Positions 54,898 through 62,854 of a stretch of 64,000 nucleotides of DNA are shown here, piece after piece. The stretch comes from Ancylomarina euxina (GTDB lineage Bacteria; Bacteroidota; Bacteroidia; Bacteroidales; Marinifilaceae). The position numbers were made by a program, and so were the translations under genes. Location: NCBI RefSeq assembly GCF_003863355.1, contig NZ_QQWG01000003.1, positions 186,001 to 250,000 of the forward strand, written 5' to 3'. Positions within the stretch are counted from its first letter, which is position 1; each line of letters begins with the position of its first letter. Under the pieces are notes generated by a model that saw nothing but the letters and a program-made list of their open reading frames with translations, was not told the DNA's origin and did no database searches.

Positions 54898-54930
54898 AAA
54901 AAAAAAGGATGCCCCATAGGACATCCTTTT
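54898..54930 (-). terminator. Hairpin terminator of the peptide transporter gene
   Basis: Arms AAAAGGATG (54903-54911) and CATCCTTTT (54922-54930), then nine T on the minus strand; 22 bp after the stop at 54952. Confidence 0.87.
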
Positions 54931-54951
54931 GATATATGATTTGATGTTTTC

Positions 54952-56472
54952 TTATTGAGAAACTCTTTCTAACCATTTAACCATTACAAGCATGATGATC
55001 ATTGAAATTGAACATGCTATAACAAATACTGTCCAAGTTAACCAGATAGGTACACCTGCATATAGTAAACCACCAAATATTAATAGTTGGTTACCAAGAC
55101 CAGTGGCACCTAACCAAAGACCTTGCATTAGACCTTGAAGGTGAGGAGGAGCTACTTTTGATACGAATGAAATTCCAAGTGGACTAATAAATAGTTCAGC
55201 AACGGTAAGTACAAAGTAAGTTCCTATCAAAAGGAAAGGGGTAACTTTCTCTAATTCAGGAAGACCACCCATTTCTTTAACTGCAGACAATAAAGGTAAA
55301 TCTGTAGATCCTAATGCCATAACAACAAAACCTAAGGCAGCGATAAACATACCGATTGCAATTTTCTTAGGAGTTGAAGGCTCGATACCACGGTTACGTA
55401 ACCATCCAAAAATACCAACAACTATAGGAGTTAAGAACACCACGAAGAATGGATTCATCGATTGGAAAATTTCAGGTGTTAAGTCCCAAGAGCCAAGTTT
55501 TAAAAGCGTATAGTCTCTTGCAAAATATGTAAGAGAATATCCATTTTGATGGAAAGAGAACCAGAAGAAAATAACAACACCAAATACAGCTAATAAAGCA
55601 TAAATTCGTTGCTTAACTTCTTTAACATCCATTTCAACAACTGTATTATCAGCTTTTGCTTGCGCAGCTTTAAGAGCAGGATCTGGGAAATTAACTTTAT
55701 TTTTAAGGTAGATTACTAATGAGATCAACATTGCAAGAATTGCAACTCCAAATGCATAGTGGAAACCTTCGTTAAATACATTTAAGTAATCGTTACTGAA
55801 AGCTGTAAAATCTGTTATAGCATCTGTACTGATAGTTGCGTTATTTGCTAAAGTTGTAAAACGCTCAGCTGCAGTTTCAGATAAAGTACCTCCTAAATGC
55901 TGATGACAAAGTTCAGGCAAAGTTGCATTGTAGTTATAACCTGCACGTTCCAACCACCAGCTTCTAATAGAAGGGGCAATCATTGGCGCAAAGATACCTC
56001 CAACGTTGATAAACATATAGAATAATGAGAAACCAGAGTCTCTTACTTTATCATATTTAGGATTATCGTACATCTGACCTACTAAAGCCTGAAGGTTACC
56101 CTTGAAAAGACCATTACCAAATGCGATTACAGCTAAACCTACACAAGTTGCAGTTAAGTATAGAGTTAAGCTTGGTACTGGAGTTGGAGTTGGAATAGCT
56201 AAAAGTAAATAACCAAACGCCATCATTAATAAACCAGCAAGGATGGTTCCTTTATAGTTCTTGGTTTTATCAGCAATTAAACCTCCTACAATAGCTAAGA
56301 AATAAATTGAGGCATAAAATGTAGAATAGATAATACCCGAAGAAGTTTCATCTAAACCAAATTTTGCTTGTAAGAATAATACCAAAATAGCCATCATGGT
56401 ATAGAATCCAAATCTTTCGCCCATATTAGCTAAGGCGGCAGGAATCAGACCTTTAGGATGTCCTTTAAACAT
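54952..56472 (-). CDS. POT-family proton-coupled oligopeptide transporter
   Basis: Inner-membrane MFS symporter for di- and tripeptides. The 506-aa protein has about 14 helices. Family marks: GERFGFYTMMAILVLFL near residue 18 (the ExxERFxYY-like motif as GERFGFY), GGLIADKTKNYKGTILAG near 63, FSLFYMFINVGGIFAPMIAP near 150, and FFWFSFHQNGYSLTYFA near 302. The intercalated helical pair expected between halves is present (about 240-290). A TATATTTG box at 56530-56523 on the minus strand could be its promoter. Confidence 0.92.
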   Translation of the reverse strand: MFKGHPKGLIPAALANMGERFGFYTMMAILVLFLQAKFGLDETSSGIIYSTFYASIYFLAIVGGLIADKTKNYKGTILAGLLMMAFGYLLLAIPTPTPVPSLTLYLTATCVGLAVIAFGNGLFKGNLQALVGQMYDNPKYDKVRDSGFSLFYMFINVGGIFAPMIAPSIRSWWLERAGYNYNATLPELCHQHLGGTLSETAAERFTTLANNATISTDAITDFTAFSNDYLNVFNEGFHYAFGVAILAMLISLVIYLKNKVNFPDPALKAAQAKADNTVVEMDVKEVKQRIYALLAVFGVVIFFWFSFHQNGYSLTYFARDYTLLKLGSWDLTPEIFQSMNPFFVVFLTPIVVGIFGWLRNRGIEPSTPKKIAIGMFIAALGFVVMALGSTDLPLLSAVKEMGGLPELEKVTPFLLIGTYFVLTVAELFISPLGISFVSKVAPPHLQGLMQGLWLGATGLGNQLLIFGGLLYAGVPIWLTWTVFVIACSISMIIMLVMVKWLERVSQ

Positions 56473-56614
56473 AAGTTGTTTGTTTTAATTATTAATAGTT
56501 TTTACTTATTTTCTGAGATGGACAAATATATAAAAATATTATAAGGCAAAGCTGTATTTAGGCTTTTATGATATTATTTAAATCGTTTCCGTAATATGCA
56601 ATCTTTAAAGTTTT

Positions 56615-56622
56615 TATCTTTG
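56615..56622 (+). promoter_or_regulatory. Candidate -7 box for the nnr unit
   Basis: TATCTTTG matches TAnnTTTG, 75 bp before the ATG at 56698. Confidence 0.45.
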
Positions 56623-56697
56623 ATAGAGAGATTATAATTTCCATTATAGAGCTAGATAGTTTATGATATTGATTAGCTCATCCAAATTATTTGAAAA

Positions 56698-58209
56698 ATG
56701 AAAATATTTCACTCGAAACAAATCCCTGAAATTGATGCTTATACAATCAAGAATGAACCTGTTGCGTCAATTGATTTGATGGAGCGAGCTTCATTAAAAC
56801 TTTGTGAGTGGTTAATTGAGCGATATCATCAAGAGCAAAGTTTCAAAATATTTGTTGGACCAGGTAATAATGGAGGTGACGGTTTAGCTCTTGCAAGACT
56901 GTTATCAGAGGCGAATTTTCAGGTGGAGGTCTATCTTGTTAAAATAACTAGGCATTTATCTGCAGATTGTCAGATGAATCTTGATCGACTAAAAATTCAA
57001 AACTCAAGCTCAATTTCTGAGATTTCAAGTCTTGTTGATTTACCTATATTTTCTAAAGGAACCATCGTAATCGACGCTTTGTTTGGATCTGGCTTGTCAA
57101 GACCCTTGGATGACTTAGTAAAAGACATCGTAAAAACGATTAATGATGCAGATGTTGAAGTTATATCCATTGATATTCCATCCGGTTTATTTGGTGAAGA
57201 TAATTCTTCAAATGATTTGAATAATTGTGTTCATGCTGATTATACGCTTAGTTTCGAATTCCCAAAATTGTCTTTTCTTTTTCCCGAGAATGCAGAATGT
57301 GTAGGGATATGGGAGACTTTACCTATCGGTTTACATCCAGCAGTTATTGAAGAAATGGAAAGTCCTTATCAGCTCATTGATGAAAATTACATTAGAAGTT
57401 TATTAAAGACTCGTCTGCGATTTAGTCACAAAGGAACATATGGTCATGGCTTGTTAATCAGTGGGAGTTATGGTAAAATGGGGGCTGCCATTTTAGCTTC
57501 TAAAGCTTGCTTGCGTTCAGGAATCGGTCTGCTTAGCACACATATTCCGCGTTTGGGTTATGATATTTTGCAGACAGCAGTTCCCGAGTCTATGGTGAGT
57601 ATTGATCGGTCTGATATAATTTTTACAGAGTATCCAAATCTTGAAAATTTTGATGCGATAGGTATTGGGCCTGGGATTGATATAAAATGTAATTCGATAA
57701 GGGCACTGGAAGAGTTGCTTGAGGAGTGTGATAAGCCTTTAGTTTTAGATGCGGATGCCTTGAATATTATTGGAGCGAATCAGGAAATGAAGAAGTATTT
57801 ACCTAAAGGAACTATTCTGACTCCTCATATAAAAGAGTTTGAACGATTGTTTGGCGAATGCAAAGGACCTTTTGATAGAAATGAGAAACAGCGTAATTTT
57901 TCTAAGAAACAATCAGTGGTGATGGTGTTAAAGGGTGCTTTTACTGCAATAACTGATGAGAATGGACGTTGTTATTTTAATCCTACAGGAAATCCGGGTA
58001 TGGCGACCGCAGGAAGTGGCGATGTACTTACTGGAATAATATTATCTTTGTTAGCACAAGGCTACTCTTCTCTTCATGCAGCACTTGTAGGCGTATTTAT
58101 ACATGGATTAGCAGGAGATTTGGCCGCTGATGAGTATGGCGAAGACGCTTTAATAGCCAGTGATATTATTTCGTTTTTACCTCAGGCCTGGAAGAGAATA
58201 AAATCTTAA
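56698..58209 (+). CDS. nnr: Bifunctional NAD(P)H-hydrate epimerase / ADP-dependent dehydratase
   Basis: Repairs hydrated NADH and NADPH. The N-terminal YjeF_N epimerase domain (about 1-215) has VGPGNNGGDGLALARLL near residue 57 and VIDALFGSGLSRPL near 122. The C-terminal ribokinase-like dehydratase (about 225-500) has SHKGTYGHGLLISGSYGKMGAA near 244, LDADALNII near 352, LTPHIKEFERLFG near 375 and the ATP-site GNPGMATAGSGDVLTGII near 430. 503 aa fits the fused form. The DUF4831 gene follows and may be co-transcribed. Confidence 0.95.
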   Translation: MKIFHSKQIPEIDAYTIKNEPVASIDLMERASLKLCEWLIERYHQEQSFKIFVGPGNNGGDGLALARLLSEANFQVEVYLVKITRHLSADCQMNLDRLKIQNSSSISEISSLVDLPIFSKGTIVIDALFGSGLSRPLDDLVKDIVKTINDADVEVISIDIPSGLFGEDNSSNDLNNCVHADYTLSFEFPKLSFLFPENAECVGIWETLPIGLHPAVIEEMESPYQLIDENYIRSLLKTRLRFSHKGTYGHGLLISGSYGKMGAAILASKACLRSGIGLLSTHIPRLGYDILQTAVPESMVSIDRSDIIFTEYPNLENFDAIGIGPGIDIKCNSIRALEELLEECDKPLVLDADALNIIGANQEMKKYLPKGTILTPHIKEFERLFGECKGPFDRNEKQRNFSKKQSVVMVLKGAFTAITDENGRCYFNPTGNPGMATAGSGDVLTGIILSLLAQGYSSLHAALVGVFIHGLAGDLAADEYGEDALIASDIISFLPQAWKRIKS

Positions 58210-58258
58210 GTTATATCGTTTATTTTTGTCTTTAAGTATAATTCATAATAAAAAGAAG

Positions 58259-59410
58259 ATGTTTAGACTATTTGTAAAAATAATGTTGGTTGCTGTTTGT
58301 TGCTTTCAGTTTATATCTGCAGAAGCTCAGAAGCGAAAAGCCGATTTAGATGTGCCATCAACCGTTGTTTATGCTCTGCCACAAACCGTTTTGGATGTTG
58401 ATGTTTTTGTTGAAAAGAAAATTCTTAAGGTTGGTCCATTTGCTAGTTTTTCGGAAAAATATATTGGTGTTACACCTAAAATAAATTCTGATGCTGTAAA
58501 ATGGAATGTGAAATCCGTAAGTGTATCTGAAAAAGGTGAAGTCGATCCTCAGAACTTTTATAAGCTGACAAGTGTTGGGAATTATCAGCCAAATTTAATT
58601 CAATTGACCCCGGATGGTTTAATTAAAGGCTTCAATATGACTTCCTCGGATACAGAAAAGGAGATGGTCTATGCTTCTGTAAAGCAAGAGATCGATGTTG
58701 AGATTGAGTATGGTAAATTCTCTATTGATCCAAATTTGTTGATAAAGAAGGATACGGTTTATAAGGTTGTGGAAACAGATACTGCATTTATAAAAGTGCC
58801 AGAGTTGAAAGAAGAAGCGTTTGCAAAATCGATTGAAGATAAGGCTAAAGAGGCAGCTCATCAGTTATTCAAGTTGAGAAAGCGCCGTTTTAAGATTCTA
58901 ACTGCAAATTATGAAGTTTTGCCTCCTGATGGAAAAGCTTATGAGATAATCATTAAGGAGTTGGATAAGTTAGAGAAAGAATATTTGGCCTTATTCCTAG
59001 GTAAGGAAGTAAGTGTTATAGAACGTGGCCACTTTGTTTATAAACCTTCTGCTGCTGATAAGGGTGGTGTCATTTTTCGTATTTCACCTGAAAAGGGGCT
59101 TGTTGATGTTAGCGACTTAAAGGCAGTACCTGTTCGAGTTGAGTTTAAAAATTTAGGAGTAACCTCTGAATTGCCCATTTTACCACAGGATCCTGATGTT
59201 TTAGCTAATACACTTATTCATTATAGAATTCCAGGTCAGGCAGAGGTTATGATATCGAAAGGAAAAGATATTTTGTATGAAGAAAAACATATTATTGCTC
59301 AATTTGGTAAAGTGATGACTTTGCCTTCACAAGTTTTAGTACATGAGGGGTACAGTATTGAGTTTTATCCAGAGTCAGGAGCTATTAAACGTATTTCCAT
59401 GCAGAAATAA
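58259..59410 (+). CDS. Exported DUF4831-like protein
   Basis: Function unknown; I recognise the Bacteroidota DUF4831 family. The ATG at 58259 opens a signal peptide (about residues 1-24, FISAEAQK); an upstream TTG start is not used. The mature protein begins VPSTVVYALPQTVLDVDVFVEKK, carries AEYIGV-type GPFASFSEKYIGVTP near 55, a charged middle with tandem Lys/Glu helices (about 185-240), and a beta-rich C-terminus ending in SGAIKRISM. It would lie in the periplasm or on the outer membrane. It is 49 bp after nnr. Confidence 0.82.
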   Translation: MFRLFVKIMLVAVCCFQFISAEAQKRKADLDVPSTVVYALPQTVLDVDVFVEKKILKVGPFASFSEKYIGVTPKINSDAVKWNVKSVSVSEKGEVDPQNFYKLTSVGNYQPNLIQLTPDGLIKGFNMTSSDTEKEMVYASVKQEIDVEIEYGKFSIDPNLLIKKDTVYKVVETDTAFIKVPELKEEAFAKSIEDKAKEAAHQLFKLRKRRFKILTANYEVLPPDGKAYEIIIKELDKLEKEYLALFLGKEVSVIERGHFVYKPSAADKGGVIFRISPEKGLVDVSDLKAVPVRVEFKNLGVTSELPILPQDPDVLANTLIHYRIPGQAEVMISKGKDILYEEKHIIAQFGKVMTLPSQVLVHEGYSIEFYPESGAIKRISMQK

Positions 59411-59426
59411 GTTAAGATACTATATG

Positions 59427-59472
59427 AAACAAGAAGAGGGAAAAGCTAATACTTTTCCCTCTTCTTGTTTGT
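59427..59472. terminator. Strong bidirectional hairpin terminator
   Basis: Perfect 19-bp arms at 59427-59445 and 59452-59470 with a 6-base loop, purine-rich on one arm, T-rich ends on both strands. It separates the DUF4831 gene and the converging TsaC-type gene. Confidence 0.9.
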
Positions 59473-59482
59473 ATACGTTAGT

Positions 59483-60094
59483 TTATAAAATCAATTCTCC
59501 TATGCCTTCACGAATGATTTCGAAATCATCGTTTGTACAGTCAACAATAGTCGACGCGACATTTCTTCCAAAATGACCATCAATAACCAAATCAACATCT
59601 TTCTGGTATTTTTCGTGAATCAATTCGGGATCTGTTGTGTATTCAATTACTTGGTCAGGATCATGAATTGATGTGGTCATAATTGGATTTCCAAGCTCTT
59701 CGACGATGCCCAGTGGTATAAAATGATTGGGTACTCTAATGCCGACACTCTTCTTTTTACTTTTAAATAACTTTGGAAGATTACTACTTGCGGGAAGAAT
59801 AAAAGTGAAAGCTCCAGGGAGATTTTTCTTCATCATCTTAAAGGTACTATTATCAACCTTCGCATATTCTGATAAATTACTTAGATTATTGCAGATGATA
59901 GAAAAGTTAGATTTTTCAGCCGAAACACCTTTCAGTTTTGCTATTTTTTGAATAGCCTTGTTGCTGTTAATATCGCAACCTATAGCATAAACGGTATCGG
60001 TAGGATATATAATAATGCCATCATTTCTTAGTATGTCAGCTATTTTCCGAAATTCTTTAAGATTCGGATTGTCGGGGTAGAGCTTGAGTAACAT
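59483..60094 (-). CDS. tsaC: L-threonylcarbamoyladenylate synthase, YrdC/YciO type
   Basis: Makes threonylcarbamoyl-AMP for the t6A modification of ANN-decoding tRNAs. The 203-aa YrdC domain shows IIYPTDTVYAIGCDINSNKA near residue 29, KLKGVSAEKSNFSIICNNLS near 53, LPGAFTFILPAS near 87, and VGIRVPNHF near 113. The C-terminal STIVDCTNDDFEIIREG closes the domain. It lacks the extra Sua5 domain, so it is the short form; a YciO-like paralogue with uncertain role is the alternative. The t6A role would serve the tRNA-Thr and tRNA-Met genes nearby. Confidence 0.88.
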   Translation of the reverse strand: MLLKLYPDNPNLKEFRKIADILRNDGIIIYPTDTVYAIGCDINSNKAIQKIAKLKGVSAEKSNFSIICNNLSNLSEYAKVDNSTFKMMKKNLPGAFTFILPASSNLPKLFKSKKKSVGIRVPNHFIPLGIVEELGNPIMTTSIHDPDQVIEYTTDPELIHEKYQKDVDLVIDGHFGRNVASTIVDCTNDDFEIIREGIGELIL

Positions 60095-60323
60095 TTTTAT
60101 TTATTAGAGGATTACGGCTTAAAGATATAAGTTTCCATCAATTTGTTTGAAAAAAGCTTGAAAAATTGTTAATTTATTTTTAATCTATTAAGTTGTGAAT
60201 GAGTAGATTTATGTTCGATTTATATTGACGTGAAGTCTTGTGTTATGGGGGATGATTCTTTGAGATGAATAGAAATAATGGGATAACTGTTGATTCTGAC
60301 GCATGAAATAGGATTGAGATTTT
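60095..60323. other. Intergenic region upstream of the RNA candidate
   Basis: AT-rich, no gene recognised. The promoter of the tsaC-like gene (minus) and any promoter for the RNA candidate (plus) should lie here, but no box was identified with confidence. Confidence 0.4.
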
Positions 60324-60458
60324 GCGTTAAGGATTGCAGCGGATACCCCACAGCCCATTGTTGGTTTTATGTCAGCTTTGAGCTTACCAGGCGAGGAGTA
60401 GAAGCGAAAAGCCTGCCCACTTTCGCTTTAACTTTAAAGAGCGAAAAGGGGAACGCCC
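60324..60458 (+). ncRNA. Candidate structured non-coding RNA
   Basis: A GC-richer island of about 135 bases in AT-rich surroundings. Its ends pair (GCGTT at 60324-60328 with AACGC at 60452-60456). Inside are a hairpin TTTCGCT...AGCGAAA (60421-60445) and blocks GGATTGCAGCGGATACCCC and GCGAGGAGTAGAAGCGAAAAG. These blocks resemble a recurring intergenic element I recall from Flavobacteriia and other Bacteroidota (GCGTTAGGGATTG-AGCGG ... GAACGCCC), possibly the Flavo-1 RNA. The plus-strand frame across it is an artefact of the structure. A 14-bp-arm terminator follows at 60491-60523. Confidence 0.5.
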
Positions 60459-60490
60459 TAATATGTTTACAATTTACTTCGGAATATAAG

Positions 60491-60523
60491 ACAAAATAAG
60501 GAGCACCAAGCTCCTTATTTTGT
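60491..60523. terminator. Bidirectional hairpin terminator
   Basis: Perfect 14-bp arms ACAAAATAAGGAGC (60491-60504) and complement (60510-60523) with loop ACCAA. It can end the RNA candidate (plus) and the FSA-type gene (minus). Confidence 0.88.
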
Positions 60524-60541
60524 ATCATTAATTTCGACAGC

Positions 60542-61198
60542 TTAGCTGTTTAGTTTGTTGTAGTCTGCAAGGAATTGCTCCAGTCCTTTATCGGTTAAAG
60601 GATGGTTTAATAAACCTGTAATGGCATTTAATGGACAAGTTGCTACATCAGCACCAGCCTCAACGCATTGTAAAATATGCATGGTGTGTCGAATCGAAGC
60701 AGCTAATACTTCAGTTTCAAAACCGTAGTAGTTGAACATGTTGGCAATTTGGCGAATCAGATCGATACCATCGGTTCCAATATCGTCCAGACGACCTACA
60801 AATGGTGAAACGTAAGTGGCTCCAGCTTTAGCAGCTAATAAGGCTTGACCTGCAGAGAAAATTAGAGTGCAGTTTGTTCTAATGTTTTCGGTGCTTAGGT
60901 ATTTTACAGCTTTAATTCCAGCTTTAGTGCATGGCACTTTAACAACGATTTGAGGATGTAAAGCAGCTAATTCTTCACCTTCCTTAATCATACCCTCAAA
61001 ATCGGTTGCAATCACTTCGGCGCTTACGTCACCATCAACGATATTGCAAATGTCTACATAGTGTTGTTTGATCTTATCTGCACCCTTAATACCTTCTTTA
61101 GCCATAAGAGAAGGGTTGGTTGTTACGCCATCTAGTACACCTAGATCCTGTGCTTCTTTAATCTGATCGAGATTTGCTGTATCGATAAAAAATTTCAT
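60542..61198 (-). CDS. Fructose-6-phosphate aldolase / transaldolase, short form
   Basis: Class I aldolase of the FSA/TalC group (218 aa). The N-terminal block [16 protein letters not shown] and [11 protein letters not shown] are followed by the Schiff-base lysine K87 in [44 protein letters not shown] lies near 110-145 (diagnostic residues only), and the C-terminus carries the barrel-closing [17 protein letters not shown]. Short proteins of this kind often act as transaldolases in the pentose phosphate pathway in Bacteroidota; FSA activity is the alternative. It stands alone before the tRNA cluster. Confidence 0.9.
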   Translation of the reverse strand: MKFFIDTANLDQIKEAQDLGVLDGVTTNPSLMAKEGIKGADKIKQHYVDICNIVDGDVSAEVIATDFEGMIKEGEELAALHPQIVVKVPCTKAGIKAVKYLSTENIRTNCTLIFSAGQALLAAKAGATYVSPFVGRLDDIGTDGIDLIRQIANMFNYYGFETEVLAASIRHTMHILQCVEAGADVATCPLNAITGLLNHPLTDKGLEQFLADYNKLNS

Positions 61199-61312
61199 GT
61201 TTATTGAATTTAGGTTTGGTTAATGATGATCGAAAATACATTATTTTTTTGATGATCAAAAACGAAAGGATTGTTCTTTTGGGAGGTATGGATTGGATGG
61301 TTTTGTTTTAAA

Positions 61313-61342
61313 CGAAAAAAAGAAAGCCGATCGACTTTCTTT
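61313..61342 (-). terminator. Terminator of the tRNA-Thr array
   Basis: Arms AAAGAAAG (61319-61326) and CTTTCTTT (61335-61342) with inner TCGATCG pairing, followed on the minus strand by T-rich sequence; 10 bp after the last tRNA. Confidence 0.75.
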
Positions 61343-61354
61343 TCTTTGTTTTGG

Positions 61355-61428
61355 AGCCGGTGGAGGGATTCGAACCCACGACCTGCTGATTACAAATCAG
61401 CTGCTCTGGCCAACTGAGCTACACTGGC
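61355..61428 (-). tRNA. tRNA-Thr (UGU), copy A
   Basis: Minus-strand cloverleaf with anticodon arm GCTGA/TCAGC, loop TTTGTAA (anticodon TGT). CCA is encoded in the next three bases (61354-61352). The acceptor has a mismatch A4-C69 (GCCAGTG against CACCGGC) and the T stem has U50-U64 (GTGGG against CCCTC). The D loop reads AGTTGGCCA. Confidence 0.94.
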
Positions 61429-61476
61429 AAATTGTTTGATTGAAATATAGCCTTCAATCTTTAGCTTTAATACTGG

Positions 61477-61550
61477 AGCCGGTGGAGGGATTCGAACCCA
61501 CGACCTGCTGATTACAAATCAGCTGCTCTGGCCAACTGAGCTACACTGGC
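61477..61550 (-). tRNA. tRNA-Thr (UGU), copy B
   Basis: Identical in the tRNA body to copy A, including the two mismatched pairs, and CCA is encoded (61476-61474). The array period is 122 bp. The spacer to copy A can form GATTGAA/TTCAATC hairpins that might guide processing. Confidence 0.94.
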
Positions 61551-61598
61551 AATTTGTTCGATTGAAATATAGCCTTCAATCTTGACTTTAAATACTGG

Positions 61599-61672
61599 AG
61601 CCGGTGGAGGGATTCGAACCCACGACCTGCTGATTACAAATCAGCTGCTCTGACCAACTGAGCTACACTGGC
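61599..61672 (-). tRNA. tRNA-Thr (UGU), copy C
   Basis: Same as copies A and B except one base in the D loop (GTCA instead of GCCA side, plus strand tgacc for tggcc). CCA is encoded (61598-61596). Same acceptor and T-stem mismatches. Confidence 0.94.
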
Positions 61673-61689
61673 ATTTTTACTCTTAATTG

Positions 61690-61761
61690 AGCCATTGATG
61701 AGAATTGAACTCATGACCTCTTCCTTACCAAGGAAACGCTCTACCCCTGAGCTACAACGGC
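61690..61761 (-). tRNA. tRNA-Thr (GGU)
   Basis: Minus-strand cloverleaf: acceptor GCCGTTG/CAATGGC, D arm GCTC/GAGC with a short loop, anticodon stem TTTCC/GGAAG and loop TTGGTAA (anticodon GGT), T arm ATGAG/CTCAT. The discriminator is T and CCA is not encoded. It begins 18 bp upstream of tRNA-Thr copy C and is probably co-transcribed with it. Confidence 0.92.
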
Positions 61762-61778
61762 GTTGTTATAAAAGAAGA

Positions 61779-61804
61779 AAAGAAAGCTCTTTAAGCTTTC
61801 TTTT
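61779..61804. terminator. Hairpin between tRNA-Thr copy D and tRNA-Thr (GGU)
   Basis: Arms AAAGAAAGC (61779-61787) and GCTTTCTTT (61795-61803), with T-rich sequence on both sides. It may terminate the SRP RNA/tRNA transcript, partly. No TAnnTTTG box lies between it and tRNA-Thr (GGU), so readthrough may feed the rest of the array. Confidence 0.65.
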
Positions 61805-61817
61805 TTTTCTCGTGTTG

Positions 61818-61891
61818 AGCCGGTGGAGGGATTCGAACCCACGACCTGCTGATTACAAATCAGCTGCTCTGACCAACTGAGCTACACTGGC
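61818..61891 (-). tRNA. tRNA-Thr (UGU), copy D
   Basis: Fourth tRNA-Thr (UGU), with the same D-loop base as copy C and the same A4-C69 and U50-U64 mismatches. CCA is not encoded (3' flank CAA). It starts 3-4 bases after the end of the SRP RNA, so the two must be cut from one transcript. Confidence 0.94.
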
Positions 61892-61894
61892 AAG

Positions 61895-61994
61895 TGGATA
61901 AGCAGACTACGTCGCATCGCTACAACTACTTACCCTTGCTGCCTTCCGACCCTGGGGGGGTTCACTAGGAGCTGATCGCATAGTTGCTTATCCG
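61895..61994 (-). ncRNA. ffs: Signal recognition particle RNA (4.5S type)
   Basis: The minus strand has the conserved apical domain: GGGTCGGAAGGCAGCAAGG with the symmetric and asymmetric loops that bind Ffh, flanked by GTGAACCCCCC on the 5' side. The ends pair (GGATAAGCA with TGCTTATCC, 61896-61904 and 61985-61993). About 100 nt is normal for the short bacterial SRP RNA. A perfect TTTG-N19-TACTTTTG promoter lies just upstream and predicts a start near 61993. Confidence 0.95.
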
Positions 61995-61998
61995 GTGA

Positions 61999-62029
61999 CA
62001 AAAGTAGAAAAAACTTGTTACCCTCCAAA
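61999..62029 (-). promoter_or_regulatory. Promoter of SRP RNA and tRNA-Thr
   Basis: On the minus strand TTTG (62029-62026), exactly 19 bases, then TACTTTTG (62006-61999). This is a perfect match to the Bacteroidota promoter and its predicted start coincides with the paired 5' end of the SRP RNA. Confidence 0.85.
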
Positions 62030-62239
62030 TCTTTTGCCCAACTTCTTTTCCTGTTTTTTTGCACTTTTTAGTCAAGCGTTTTATTTTCAGTGTAATAATT
62101 TTTCAAAAAAAATATTTTTTTTTTTGAAGCCCTCTGTTTATTTAGGGTCGGGAGTGTGAAAGAATGTTTATTTATCTCAAAGATTCGATCAATATCTATC
62201 AAAATGGATATCTTTGTTTCCCTAATTAAGTGGGGAGGT

Positions 62240-62851
62240 ATGGATAATTTGGAATTGCCCCCTCCGATGAGTGAAATTCGAAAGATTATTAAGATTTATA
62301 TGCTAGCAAACTCAAATCCCTTACTACGCCATGGCTTCTTATTTGGAGCTCTAGTTGGTGGTGTTTTAATTTTGACTTCTTTGATGTTCTATTTTAGAGG
62401 AGTTCCAATCTCGATAAACCCTCAAATCACTTCTATCAATTATTTTTTGATAATGACAGGGATTTATTTTGGATTAAGAATTTATCGTAATGATGTTCTT
62501 AGTGGTATTATTAGTTACGGAAGAGCTTTGGGTGCAGGAGTGCTGATAATTGGTATCGCAGGAGCTTTTTATGCCCTGTATATCTACATCTTAGTTAAAT
62601 ATTTCGATCCGTCTATTCTACAAGAGTTTATTGGTATAATGGAAAAAAGTTTTGTGGAAGCTAAATATGATGAGAAGGATATTGAATTATTAATGGGTTT
62701 TTATGGAAAGATTAGTCCTGGAGTTTTTGCCTTTGCGCAGTGGTTTAGTAAATTAGCTGCCGGATTCTTTTTTTCATTGATTTTGGCTTTTTTCTTTAGT
62801 CGAAACTATGGAACATTGAAGAATAACTTAAACGATAAAAATCAAAAATAA
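62240..62851 (+). CDS. DUF4199-like membrane protein
   Basis: Function unknown; resembles the Bacteroidota DUF4199 family. The ATG at 62240 (MDNLELPPPMSEIRK) is preferred over two earlier in-frame ATGs (62156, 62204). About 203 aa with four helices (about residues 34-54, 66-85, 100-122, 170-193). HGFLFGALVGGVLIL near 32 and YGRALGAGVLIIGIAGAFYALYIY near 93 are the family-like segments. It ends 3 bp before the glycosyltransferase gene, so they are coupled and may act together in lipid or polysaccharide transfer. Confidence 0.8.
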   Translation: MDNLELPPPMSEIRKIIKIYMLANSNPLLRHGFLFGALVGGVLILTSLMFYFRGVPISINPQITSINYFLIMTGIYFGLRIYRNDVLSGIISYGRALGAGVLIIGIAGAFYALYIYILVKYFDPSILQEFIGIMEKSFVEAKYDEKDIELLMGFYGKISPGVFAFAQWFSKLAAGFFFSLILAFFFSRNYGTLKNNLNDKNQK

Positions 62852-62854
62852 GCT

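Noticed and set aside
60290-60499. 69-codon plus-strand frame
   Set aside because: It runs through the structured RNA candidate and its terminator; the apparent protein reflects the RNA sequence.
61695-61880. 61-codon plus-strand frame in the tRNA cluster
   Set aside because: It is the reverse complement of two tRNA genes and a terminator.
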